From: Pleurotus djamor
Taxonomy: Eukaryota; Basidiomycota; Agaricomycetes; Agaricales; Pleurotaceae
DNA length: 23,762 bases
Direction of reading: 5' to 3'
Assembly: GCA_029747585.1 (NCBI GenBank)
Contig: JAPEVF010000691.1
Location: 1 to 23,762 of the forward strand
The notes beneath the pieces are model-generated. The model did not search any database, was not told where the DNA came from, and worked only from the letters and a program-made list of their open reading frames with translations. The position numbers and the translations under genes are program-made. Below are positions 1 to 8,790 of this stretch, piece after piece (the first letter of the stretch is position 1; each line of letters begins with the position of its first letter).

Positions 1-196
1 TTTCCTCCCAGCACCGAAGGAGTCAGTCTGAGCGTGACCAAATTTGAAGTTCCATCAACGTCGTCATCGAGGAGAGAGGATATTGGGGCATCTGGAGGTG
101 GCAAGAGACCCCTCGGCCTGGACAAACTCAAGGATGTAGGAAGATCTGGATAGCGTGCTTGAAGGGCATCTTGAACGTGGGAGAGGGGTGTAGACT
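1..196 (-). CDS. Partial unidentified protein, cut by the left edge
   Basis: On the minus strand a reading frame is open from about position 196 to the window edge, with protein-like composition: motifs such as ALQARYPDLP, SRPRGLLPP and SSLLDDD occur in one frame without stops. A good acceptor (pyrimidine tract then CTCCAG) lies at 197-198, so 196 is the likely start of an internal exon. The frame also stays open upstream of it to about 280, but there is no in-frame ATG, and I could not find an initiating exon with a compatible phase. The gene is divergent from the TUDOR-like gene at 392, so its start should lie within a few hundred bases. I do not recognise the family. The existence of coding sequence is inferred from composition and the open frame only. 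Confidence 0.4.
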
Positions 197-333
197 CTGG
201 AGAAGGAGAGAGAGGGTTGGGAAGGGAGGAAACACGGAAACGACGATGGACAACATTGCGAAACGAAAGAAACAGTGTCGGTCACAACTCTGACAAACAG
301 CGAGTACATGTCACAAATAGGAGCTCCCCTGGC

Positions 334-340
334 TATAAAG
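334..340 (+). promoter_or_regulatory. TATA box of the HVA1/TUDOR-like gene
   Basis: TATAAAG lies 52 bp before the ATG at 392, a normal distance for a TATA element with a short 5' UTR in a fungus. The same interval must also serve the divergent minus-strand gene at the left edge. Confidence 0.5.
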
Positions 341-391
341 ACAGTCAAGCATTCGACATTCTTCATCATCCTTCTCTTTCAAACCAAAACC

Positions 392-777
392 ATGACCAAC
401 AACGACAACAACGATATTCAAGTAGGCGATACTGTCAGGTATGTCTCCCACACGTCCACTCGCTATTGCCGCTGACCGCCATTAGCTGGAAATGGGGACA
501 AGGAAACCCCGAGGGGAAAGTGGCCCACGTTTACGAGGAGGACGCCTCCATCAAGAGCAAGAACGGGAATACGCTTCGTGGCCAGACTCTTTTTCCTTCT
601 CTCCATATGGACTCAGCTTTCGTTGCAGATAACCCGGCATGGTGACGCAGAGAATCCGGCCATCGAGATCAAGCAGAAGAATGGCGTACGTCCGCCTCAC
701 ATCCAGACTAGGCCAACTCTAACTGAACGCTTTCACTGCAGAATCCAGTCCTGAAGAAGGCGAGCGAGTTGAATTAA
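392..777 (+). CDS. HVA1/TUDOR-domain (DUF2945-like) small protein
   Basis: Small basic protein of about 75 residues matching the hypervirulence-associated protein TUDOR family (PF11160), short SH3/Tudor-like barrels of unproven molecular function that are widespread in fungi and bacteria. Exons: 392-438, 486-about 573, 629-685, 742-777. Visible conserved pieces are VGDTVSWKWGQGNPEGKV, then KSKNGNT, ITRHGDAENPA and NGNPVLKKASELN, covering the usual beta strands in order. The first and third introns are canonical GT-AG and keep phase. The second is a problem: family alignment requires a junction after codon ACG (571-573) in phase 0, but the next bases are CT rather than GT, and the nearby GT (578) gives a stop. 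Either a base is wrong or missing, or the donor is non-canonical. Reading through instead adds about 25 unrelated residues to a stop at 645. Confidence 0.75.
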
Positions 778-791
778 GGGGGGAGTATGTG

Positions 792-799
792 TGACGTCA
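792..799 (+). promoter_or_regulatory. TGACGTCA bZIP (CRE/ATF) site
   Basis: Perfect 8-bp palindrome TGACGTCA, the consensus for ATF/CREB-type bZIP factors (Atf1/Sko1 family in fungi). It lies 43 bp before the TATA box at 842 and 153 bp before the ATG of the DUF1295 gene, which is a promoter-like position. Function is inferred from the motif and its place only. Confidence 0.45.
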
Positions 800-841
800 T
801 GTATATTACCGCCCGATGGCCGACTGTGCATCCTGTGCTTG

Positions 842-848
842 TATAAAA
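842..848 (+). promoter_or_regulatory. TATA box of the DUF1295 gene
   Basis: TATAAAA, 97 bp before the ATG at 945. The interval after it is a pyrimidine-rich leader that includes five TTCC units. Confidence 0.55.
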
Positions 849-869
849 TGGCAAGCGCGTTCTCGCTGC

Positions 870-889
870 TTCCTTCCTTCCTTCCTTCC
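870..889 (+). repeat. (TTCC)5 microsatellite in the leader
   Basis: Five perfect TTCC units between the TATA box and the ATG of the DUF1295 gene. They probably lie in the 5' UTR or core promoter. Pyrimidine tracts there are common in fungi. Confidence 0.8.
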
Positions 890-944
890 ATCACCATCAC
901 CACCTGCAAATCCGTCGAGCACATCGCCGGCCACAGCGAGCGCG

Positions 945-2287
945 ATGCAGCCCGAGTTTGAGTGGCCGCTGCAGTTCTGCGTCTTCTCCACCGTCTCCAC
1001 CTATGTCCTCAGCATTCTCACTGCAAACGTATCCCAGGTCGACAGAGTCTGGACCTTTCTCCCGACAATCTATACTGCTTACTTTGCCCTGCTCCCATTA
1101 TGGCCCTCGTCCAAATTGATTCCTCTCTTTCCCTTCAGTCCGCCCACCACAGACGCTTCTTTCAGCCCTCGAGCGCTCCTCATGTTGGCTCTCGTAACCA
1201 TCTGGATGTTCAGGTAGGCCTCCCATTCCCCTTCGCTCCATACAGACGCGCTAACATCCGGATGACAGATTGAGCTACAACACCTACCGTCGTGGTCTCT
1301 TCTCTCTCTCAGACGAAGACTACCGCTGGGCTGTCCTACGCAAACAGCTCCACCCAGTCCTATTCCAGCTCGTGAATATCTCTTTCATAGGCAAGTCCAC
1401 CCCCCCGATATCTCTCTACACATGTCCCACTTACACCCGTCCCAGCAATAATCCAAAACATCCTCCTCTTCCTCCTAGGCCTTCCCACCGCAACCGCTGC
1501 CCTCACACAACCGCACACACCCCTCGAATCCTCCGACATCGCTTTCGCCGCCCTTGCACTCCTTGTCCTAGCCATCGAATTCACCGCAGACAACCAACAA
1601 TTCGCCTTCCAATCTTACAAATCCTCCATCCGCCTCAGCGAAAACACCTCCATCAAGACAATCAGCGACACCCTCGCCTACAACACAAACTCCCACAAGG
1701 TCGACAGCGCCCACTATTCAAGTGCTGATCATTGGCCCGGCGCACGCCTCGCTTGGACCAAACAAGATGCTGACCGCGGTTTCGTCACGAGAGGCTTATG
1801 GCGTTATTCTCGTCATCCCAACTTTGCTTGCGAACAAACCTTCTGGGTGCGTATTCATTCATTTTACCGTGTGTCACGAACATGTGCTCAGATCTACCAT
1901 GTGTAGTGGATCATCACCCTCATGCCTCTCTTCTCCACCTCGTCCGATTTCATCGCATCAGCCAATGCCCTCCCATCGACCGCCTTCCCCGACACGCTCT
2001 CCCTCCCAGCCCTCCAATCATCCCTCCTCACCGTCCTCCAAACCCTCTCCCCACTCCTCCCCGCAGTTGCTCTCTCCATCCTCTTCGTCTCCTCCACCAT
2101 CTACACCGAATCCATCACCGCGTCCAAATACCCCAAGGCTTACAGAGCGTATCAAGAGCGCGTAGGCATGTTTGGATTTTTCAAGACCCTTGAGAAAGGG
2201 TTCCTCTTGGGATTGAAGGATCCTAAACGCAAGGCCGAGCTAGAAGCTCTGGTGTGGGGTCAGGCTGATGATCGCAAGTCGCAGTGA
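945..2287 (+). CDS. DUF1295 family membrane protein (steroid 5-alpha-reductase-like fold)
   Basis: Predicted 390-residue multi-pass membrane protein of the DUF1295 family (PF06966), related to steroid 5-alpha-reductase C-terminal and isoprenylcysteine methyltransferase-type folds. The substrate in fungi is unknown. Exons: 945-1213, 1269-1390, 1446-1846, 1907-2287; all phases agree. The signature GLWRYSRHPNFACEQ sits at residues 247-261, the conserved cytosolic motif of the superfamily, and is followed by WIITLMPLF. Hydrophobic segments occur near residues 6-27, 32-52, 70-86, 124-146 and 160-175, with two more in the C-terminal quarter. The C-terminal KYPKAYRAYQERV resembles the usual helix before the end of the family domain. 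Intron 2 is GC-AG. The start at 945 was chosen because it opens the hydrophobic N-terminus; an in-frame non-ATG extension upstream has no support. A TGACGTCA site and a TATA box precede it. Confidence 0.85.
1391..1445 (+). other. GC-AG intron 2 of the DUF1295 gene
   Basis: A 55-nt intron with donor AG|GCAAGT and acceptor CCCAG. The phase-1 junction restores the hydrophobic stretch SFIAIIQNILLFLLGLPT. No GT donor nearby gives a continuous frame. Outside the C at +2 the donor is a perfect U1 match, as is typical of the minor GC-AG class. Confidence 0.75.
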
Positions 2288-2445
2288 ACGCATGCCAATG
2301 CCATCGTTAATCGTAATCGTAGTTGACTGGACTGGACTCTCGCAAGCTATCGTTGTCCACATATGAAATGCTCTGTATCGCCTGTTGTATCCGCTGTCCC
2401 GCATAGTTCATTCCAAAAATATATATAATACCAATCTCACTTCAA

Positions 2446-4399
2446 TCACTTTCCATCTACCTGTAGCCACATCTCCCACCTCTTCCTCTCCTCCTCCCCA
2501 CCCTCCCAAACAAAATTAATCTTCTTGACCTCATCGAACCCCTCGTCCATCTCCGGCTCCTCAAACGCACTGCGGAAGCCTGTGAACGCTAGGTAAGGTA
2601 CCGCCGATCGAGCTTCCTTTGCATTTGTATCTGTCGGTGTGGGCGCGATGTACGCTCGATAGAGGTTATTGTGCCATGCAAGCTCCATGGACGCGGTGAA
2701 GTAGAAGCAACTATAGATGAACGGGTGAATGGATGAACAGGTGGACAAATGAATGCGCACGTGATGAACTCACCGTATCTTCACTTTATGCTTCTTCGCC
2801 AACGCAATATACGTCTTCCGCGTCGCCTTGTCCCGATTCGTATTATCTACCACCAAGAACACCACACCACATAATATCAATACACTCACTCGTCTTAGGA
2901 AGATTAGATTATAAACGTACCAACAACACACGACCCCCCCTCCCCCAGCACCTCCTCCACCCTCTTCACGCACTTTGGCTTACTCCCCAACATATCCTGG
3001 TTCACATGCGCGTACCCCGCCTCTGCGAAATGGCGGTGGAAGAAACTGGATTTGCCGGAGGCTGGGTAGCCTACGAATAGGACGATTTCTTGCGTCTCTG
3101 GATGTGGTGTTGGTTGGGATTTTGAGGATTTAGATGGTGATTTGGAGTTGGTGAGTGAGGGGGATTTGGATGGTGATTTGGGTGTGGTTGAGGAGGTGGA
3201 GGTGGAGGAAGGGAGGAGTGGGGTTGATGTAGGTGTGAAGAGGGGGACTAGAGTAACCGTAGGGAAGGCAGTAAGTTTGAGTTTCGTGGGGTGTGTTCGA
3301 GGGATAAGTAAGAGACGAGACGTACGATTTGCAGGGAGAGAGGATACATTGAACCCTAGCAATTCATATGGCTGCGTGGGCAATCCGAGGAAGTGTTCCT
3401 GACAGACGGTTATTGAGTACACCCACACCTGTATTGTTGATACTCGGAAAGAAAGACAGAGGGATTGCCTGACTGACCTCTGGCGTAAGGAACTTAATCC
3501 CCACATTCATCGCCCACTTCCGATCCGTACCCGCAAAGTCGCCTTTCCTCCCCGCCGCGTCGCCGACGAAGAACGACGCGTCTTTATCTACAAATTTAGT
3601 TGTCGTGTACTGGTTTAGCATGGAGGAAGACGAATGGGATGATTTGAGCGTACCAATAGTAACGTTGGATTCCGCGAATATACGTTCTAGATCTGTCCAC
3701 ATCCCCGGCATGGGTTTGCGATGCCCATCCTTCGCAGTCGCCGCAAACAGACGGAATGGTACGTCCGGGAGCTACACACACCTCAAATGAGGACCCGCAA
3801 CCCAACCCCAAAGAGGACATAAGCAACTCACCGCACCCGCAATCAACCCAACCTTCTCCTTCCACACCCCCAACCTCTCCTTCTTAATCCCCTGATTCGA
3901 GATGATAACCAGTGCATAACCGTGCTGCACGAGGTCCCTCAAGTTGTCTTTTACACAATTCCGCCACCACTTCCACGATGTATTGTTGCTCCTCACATTA
4001 CTCTCTATAATCGTGCCGTCCAAATCGAATGCAGCTACTTTGGCAGAGGGCGTGGGGTGGAGGTTCGTCGCGTGGAGACAGGTTTGTTTGGGACCGAGGG
4101 AGGGGAGCCATTTGAAAGGTGCTGAGGGGTCGTTGGACGCGGTGGGGGTTTTGGTGAAGAACGGGTGAACTGAGAAACGCGTGAGCAACGAGGCACAACT
4201 AGTGTCTAAAGCGGATCCGAACGCACCTTTGGCTATTTTAGCATTGGAGCCTGAATCAACTTGGTCATTTGCACGTCGTTTCTTGGAAGTTGAAGAAGCA
4301 CCTAGACAGGGACTGAGACTGAGACTATGCAACGCGCAACGGTGAAGACGATGAGAGAGTAGTACCCGAGCTGGAGCTGGAGGTGGTGGGAGGAGCCAT
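2446..4399 (-). CDS. pnk1: Polynucleotide 3'-phosphatase/5'-kinase (PNKP-like DNA repair enzyme)
   Basis: Bifunctional DNA end-processing enzyme of about 470 residues that removes 3'-phosphates and phosphorylates 5'-OH ends in break repair; nuclear. Exons (minus strand): 4399-4366, 4301-4227, 4169-3832, 3771-3654, 3587-3478, 3398-3326, 3247-2921, 2846-2774, 2710-2446; all GT-AG with agreeing phases. HAD phosphatase motifs: FDLDGT (Asp85, Asp87), ISNQG, HRKPMPGMW and GDAAGRKGDFAGTDRKWA. Kinase: P-loop GYPASGKS (309-316), NQDMLGS, DNTNRDKATR and FTASMELAWHNNLYRAY. There is no N-terminal FHA domain, as in S. pombe Pnk1 and unlike mammals; the N-terminus is short and basic (SKKRR). A Ser/Pro/Lys-rich linker (about 255-299) joins the two domains. 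An alternative start at 4407 reads through intron 1 and is less likely. The gene is convergent with the DUF1295 gene, 158 bp away. Confidence 0.92.
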
Positions 4400-4479
4400 A
4401 AAAGCATGCAAAGCGTGACTCTGAGTCAAATCACTATACAAACCGCATCTTCGACCCTGACTTCATTGATATTTCCAAT
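4400..4479. promoter_or_regulatory. 80-bp divergent promoter between the PNKP and PITH genes
   Basis: Only 80 bp separate the two start codons, so both promoters and both 5' UTRs must overlap or extend into the neighbouring genes. No clear TATA box; a weak CTATACAAA-type element lies near 4433. Co-regulation is possible but is inferred from spacing alone. Confidence 0.55.
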
Positions 4480-5474
4480 ATGCCTCACGAACACCATCAC
4501 GGATGCGGACACGAAAGCCATGACCACGACCACGACCACGACCATGACCAAAACGACCTGGGCCCGCAAGACAGTCTGTTCGGACAGATTGATAGGGACA
4601 ACCTGGTCGCGCTCAACGGCAACGGCAACGCATCAGATGTGATCAAACCCTGGCATGAACGCCTCGATGAAACAAAGGTGGGTTACTGATAATTTCTTCA
4701 TTCACCCTCATCACCCTCATCATTAATATCATTCTTTGCTGACTGATTGTTCGTTGCGTTTGTGTAGTTTCTGAGGTCCGAGGATGATGACCAGTTGTAC
4801 GCAACTCGCCATATTATACCTTGAAGACATCGATATTCATTTATGACGGTGTTCGTTATAGAATCGTCCGAATCCCATTCCTCAGCGGGGTGAAAGTACG
4901 AAGTCTCCTCATCAAAGCAGGACCCAGCGAACACACCCCATCAAAAGTCTCCATGGTTGGTCGACCAAAACACGTCCTCTCCACACACCAGCACCCACAA
5001 TAATCACTATTTAGTACACAGACAACTCTGTTTTGTCCTTCGACGACGTATCCGACAAAGACCCCGTGCAAGAGATCGACCTCGTCCAGACCCGCGAAGT
5101 CGCTGAATACCCTCTCAGGTGCGTCTTCCATTCTCGTTGAAACAGTGCATTCAATGACATTTACGAACGCGTGTTGAAGGACTGCCAAATTCTCCAACAT
5201 CTCCTCTGTCACGCTCTTCTTCCCCGCGTCTCAAGGGGCTGAAAACATCCAGCTGTATTACATTGGCTTCCTCGGTACATGGACCCAGGTACGTCCCTCC
5301 AACTCCCAAATCCAAATGCCCAACATATTGTTCACGATGATCTCAACCATTGATTCTACCGTTCCCCAGCACAAAGGCGCACCCGTCGTGACCGTCTACG
5401 AAGCCCAAGCCAACCCCGCCGACCACGAAAAGATCCAAGGAATGGGAGGCGTAACGAGTGCACCTCAATTCTAG
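4480..5474 (+). CDS. PITH-domain protein (PITHD1-like)
   Basis: Predicted 212-residue protein, close to the roughly 211 residues of human PITHD1. The PITH domain (PF06201) is a beta-sandwich also found at the C-terminus of thioredoxin-like TXNL1, which associates with the proteasome. Exons: 4480-4677, 4768-4796, 4862-4955, 5015-5118, 5180-5288, 5370-5474; all GT-AG and in phase. Recognisable pieces are LFGQIDRDNLVALN, a short exon FLRSEDDDQL, IPFLSGVKVRSLLI, LSFDDVSDKDPVQEIDLV, REVAEYPLR, KFSNISSVTLFFP, YYIGFLGTW and a typical end with VTVYEAQANPADHEK. The N-terminal 25 residues are very His/Asp-rich (HEHHHGCGH then a run of HD pairs) and may bind metal. The first acceptor after exon 4 (5146) gives a stop; the one at 5179 keeps the family sequence. 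Confidence 0.9.
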
Positions 5475-5653
5475 TCTCTCCCTTCCCTCCCATCCCTTTC
5501 CTAGTATCACCACGCCCATGATGTACATTACCCTTACATAGCCTCTACGGAGAATCAATCAGAATGATGATATCAGCTGTAGCAGTCGGGATTGAGTAAA
5601 GTTGCCAAATGCGGAAACGTGTTTATTATTCGCCCTGGAAATTCCCTTTTCTC

Positions 5654-5744
5654 CCTTGCCTCTTGCCTCTTGCCTCTATCTCCTCTTCCTCTTCCTCTCC
5701 CTCTCTCCCTCTTCCTCTTCCTCTTCCTCTTCCTCTTCCTCTTC
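5654..5744 (+). repeat. Pyrimidine repeat tract (TTGCCTC then TTCCTC units)
   Basis: Starts with three TTGCCTC-type units, then many TTCCTC units, almost purely pyrimidine over about 90 bp. It lies between the PITH gene and the Cys-rich gene, in the promoter or 5' UTR of the latter. Such homopurine/homopyrimidine tracts can vary in length and can form triplex DNA. Reading frames through it are Leu/Phe or Ser repeats and are not taken as genes. Confidence 0.85.
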
Positions 5745-5825
5745 ACCTTCGTCCTCCGTTGTCGTAGTCGTCGTAAGAGCCGGTCCCTGTACGCACAAAA
5801 AACGCCCAACCACAGATCAAAACCC

Positions 5826-6411
5826 ATGTCTCGTGTAAGTTCGTCTCTACAGCTCCTCCATTGTTCGACTTGCCCCATATCTTCCCCCCAACGGACTGCT
5901 TGCTCATAGCCCTCATGGCCATCCCTCGCATTCACCATCCAACTCTTCAGTTAACCAACCATCTGGACCAATGGGGCACTCGCAGCCACAACCGCCGCAA
6001 CCACAGCCGCAACAGCAGCCTCCGCCTCAGTCCCACCCGCCACCGCCTCCTCCACACCAACAGCAACAACCTCCTACTTCGACTACGAATCTCATGACGA
6101 TTGGATCTAACCCGCTGAAACGACCGTATGGTACATTCATGGCAAGTCAGATGTCGCGTCAATCTAGCGGGAGTGTTGCCGGACCATCCAATGGTGTCAA
6201 TGGAGGATTGTCGGCTTCCACAAGTGGGCCGTCCTTGGAGCCTGTGTCCAAGCGCGCTCCCCGACACTGTTGTAAATGTGGTTCGCAGGACTGCAAAGGC
6301 AAGGGAGGCCGCAGTTTCTGCATGAACGCCTGCCAGGATTGTGGAAAGCTGGACTGTAAAGGGAGGAATAGTCGACGACCGGATAAAGTGTGCGCTGAGG
6401 CCTGGAACTAA
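5826..6411 (+). CDS. Gln/Pro-rich protein with a C-terminal duplicated Cys-rich (putative zinc) module
   Basis: Firm coding sequence runs from the ATG at 5971 to the stop at 6411 (146 residues). Residues 2-37 are Gln/Pro-rich, then a Ser/Gly-rich region, then a compact C-terminal module with nine Cys (residues 100, 101, 103, 108, 117, 121, 124, 129, 141) and one His (99). The module contains two similar halves, CGSQDCKGK and CGKLDCKGR, and ends RPDKVCAEAW. I do not recognise a named domain; the spacing suggests zinc binding, and the low-complexity N-terminus would suit a nuclear regulator, but both are inference. The 5' end is uncertain. The frame is open upstream to 5839. ATG 5826 with donor GTAAGT (5835) is attractive, joining in phase to the acceptor before 5986 (MSR then PQPPQ); a GTGTAAG donor to 5951 also works. 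Otherwise translation starts at 5971. Confidence 0.7.
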
Positions 6412-6963
6412 ACTAACAATCAGTGTATTTGTTCAATGTTCATCTCCCCTTTGGGACTAGGGACTCTGCACGTCTTTTTTATAACGACTGACGAATGTTT
6501 CTTATTATTCATGACACGAATTTACTTTCTGTATCCTATATACCAATACGTGTAGTCATGTAATCTTCTTGTGTACATCAACCAGCATCTCTCCCCCATC
6601 CAGGAAGTAATTGGGAAAATGACGATCTCCAAAAATTCGATAATATTTTAAGGCTGAAGAGTATTACGTAATATTTGCCGAAGGCAGCAGCGCAGCACCA
6701 TCCGACGCTTTTGCTCCTTGCTCTCCAACCACCGTCCATGCACTTTTCATGATCATTACGGCAAGTACAGGTGCGTTTTCGCTTTCAAATCGCTTTCAAA
6801 CTCCTTGTTCGTTGCTCATTATAGACGGAACAGGCCTATTCTTAGAAGTTTGAAATACTTAGAGGACTTTATTTGAGTGACCGAGCCATTTTAATTTACG
6901 AGGCGACTAGTGAGTTTATGCCATCCTTCGGATAGTCTTTGTGTATACTGACTGCAGCAGGCT
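6412..6963. other. Intergenic region before ATG15
   Basis: The first part is the presumed 3' UTR of the Cys-rich gene. The rest is AT-rich upstream sequence of the ATG15 gene. Short ATGs near 6738 and 6749 lead to early stops; a GTGCGT donor at 6771 raises the possibility of a 5' UTR intron. No gene or repeat seen. Confidence 0.5.
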
Positions 6964-8422
6964 ATGTTACTCGATCTCCCCGTTACGCTGGTAAATCTTT
7001 TATTATCGGCATTCATACCGCGCGCGGAACCTCCAACGAATGGTCTGACTTTCCGGTTGCGCCACCAACATGCCGTGTTCAATGACTCGAGAATCGTCTT
7101 TCACGATGCACCCCACGACATATCCTTTACGACACACCCCGACCTCTATTACTCTGGACTACGCTCCCGACCGATAAGCATCCACAGACCTTCCTCCATG
7201 GATGCATTTCATGCCACGCGGAAAGCGCGTCGGATGAGGATGAACACGCACTCGAATTTGACCTGGGACGAGACCCTTGTGGATTCTCCAGACACGACTA
7301 GTCGGGAGACGTTACTTTTGCTTGCGAAGATGACGAATAACGCGTATACTCAACCGAACGCGAGTGATTGGTACCCCATCGGTGATAAAGGGTTTCCAGA
7401 CAACAAGACTATTCCGTTTGGTTGGGAACCTGATGCGGATGGATTTAGGGGGCATGTTTTTGTGTCGGAGGATGAACGTACGGTAGTGGTCAGTGTCAAA
7501 GGGACTAGTGCGGGATGGCTTGTAGGGGGAGGTGGTCCAACGGTGGCGAAGGACAAGCTGAACGATAATCTGCTGTTTTCGTGTTGTTGCGCGAAGGTCG
7601 GACCAACGTGGTCGCCCGTCTGCGACTGTCATCGTGGAGGGTACAAGTGCGCGCAGGGTTGTTTGGAGAAATCCCTGGCGGACGAGAGTCTGTTTTATTC
7701 CGTCGGCATCGTGAGTCTTCATTCGTATGGAGAAACCGTGATCATTGACTTTCTTGGTAGAATCTTTACAACAACGTCACGTATATGTACCCCAATGCTA
7801 ATATCTGGCTTACTGGTCATTCTCTTGGAGGCTCTTTGGCTGCGTTGATAGGCAACACTTTCGGCGCGCCAACTGTAGCCTTTGAGACCCCTCCGGAGAA
7901 GCTCGCTGCAAGGCGGTTACACCTCCCCTCACCAGTAAGCCTATCTACTTTGGTCCTGTGAACAATCGCTTACATGGTTTTTTCAGCCATCAGCCCTCTC
8001 TCACATCACACATGTTTACCACACAGCCGACCCCATTGCGATGGGAGTTTGTAATGGAGTTACATCTTTGTGTGCGATCGGTGGTTATGCTATGGAATCG
8101 AAGTGCGTTCTGTGCTTCGTATCATTATGCAGGAATTGGTACTCACGTTCCTTGAAGATGTCACCAAGGCAAAGTCATTCTTTTTGACACTGTCACCGAT
8201 CTGGGATGGAGTGTTGACTCCCGTACGCATGGTATCGTCGTTGTCATTGACAAAGTCCTGTCCACAAGCTGGTGGCAAGATAAACACTNGGAAGNCGAAG
8301 GCGGTAGGGAAGTTCCCGAGGCCAAGGAACAGAGTGACTGTGTAGATTGCTATAGCTGGGAATTTGTCGACGACAGCGAGAAGCTAGACCTCAGAGGAGG
8401 TGATTGCTATCTGGGTGCGTAG
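6964..8422 (+). CDS. ATG15: Atg15, autophagic-body phospholipase (class 3 lipase)
   Basis: Predicted 433-residue membrane-anchored lipase that breaks down autophagic-body and MVB vesicle membranes in the vacuole lumen. Exons: 6964-7710, 7761-7934, 7987-8102, 8158-8422; all GT-AG and in phase. A hydrophobic N-terminal signal anchor (residues 2-18) is followed by family blocks: [53 protein letters not shown] and [13 protein letters not shown]. Catalytic triad: Ser270 in GHSLGG, Asp322 in HTADPIAMG and His370 in SRTHGIVVV. The end [10 protein letters not shown] is characteristic of Atg15. NVT (254-256) is a possible N-glycosylation site. Two N bases (8289, 8295) fall in the last exon and leave two residues undetermined without shifting the frame. 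The start at 6964 is the first in-frame ATG giving a membrane anchor; a 5' UTR intron cannot be excluded. Confidence 0.92.
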
Positions 8423-8790
8423 TAGACGTCGGATGTCATAGTTAGGTCGTTTTCTTGAGAATCGGACTCTAACTGGAGGTTGATCGACATATTAGGGAGC
8501 CTCTCTTCAGGTCCGCGCACTCAATAGGCTCGGCGTAAGTAAGTAGTATTGGCAAGGAGCATGGAATCAAATCAGCGACCAATACAACACATGTCCTCTG
8601 CTGGCATCTGATACAAGGGACTATGGAAGCTATTCTTGATAGTATTTTCCCACTGCCCGTCAAGCTCGCAACCGCATTTTATACCCATACCCCATGCCTA
8701 TTGTTTTCTTTCTGAACTCCCCGCGCCGACTCATAGTCGGTGAATAGTCGTCTGAACTAGCCTCCGTACCAACTTCTACCCCCACGATAT
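8423..8790. other. Intergenic region between ATG15 and the F-box gene
   Basis: 3' UTR of ATG15 followed by the promoter of the F-box gene. No clear TATA box: the ATATATGG at 8786 overlaps the start codon. A minus-strand open frame at 8469-8663 has no family resemblance and is not taken as a gene. Confidence 0.45.

Noticed and set aside
1360..1593. Minus-strand frame antisense to the DUF1295 gene
   Set aside because: Lies across an exon-intron-exon stretch of a well-supported gene and has no family features.
5573..5938. Minus-strand Lys/Arg-repeat frame and plus-strand Leu/Phe frames
   Set aside because: They are translations of the TTCCTC repeat tract; composition is explained by the repeat alone.
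7312..7722. 136-codon minus-strand frame inside ATG15
   Set aside because: Fully antisense to the conserved lipase exon; a codon-bias shadow.
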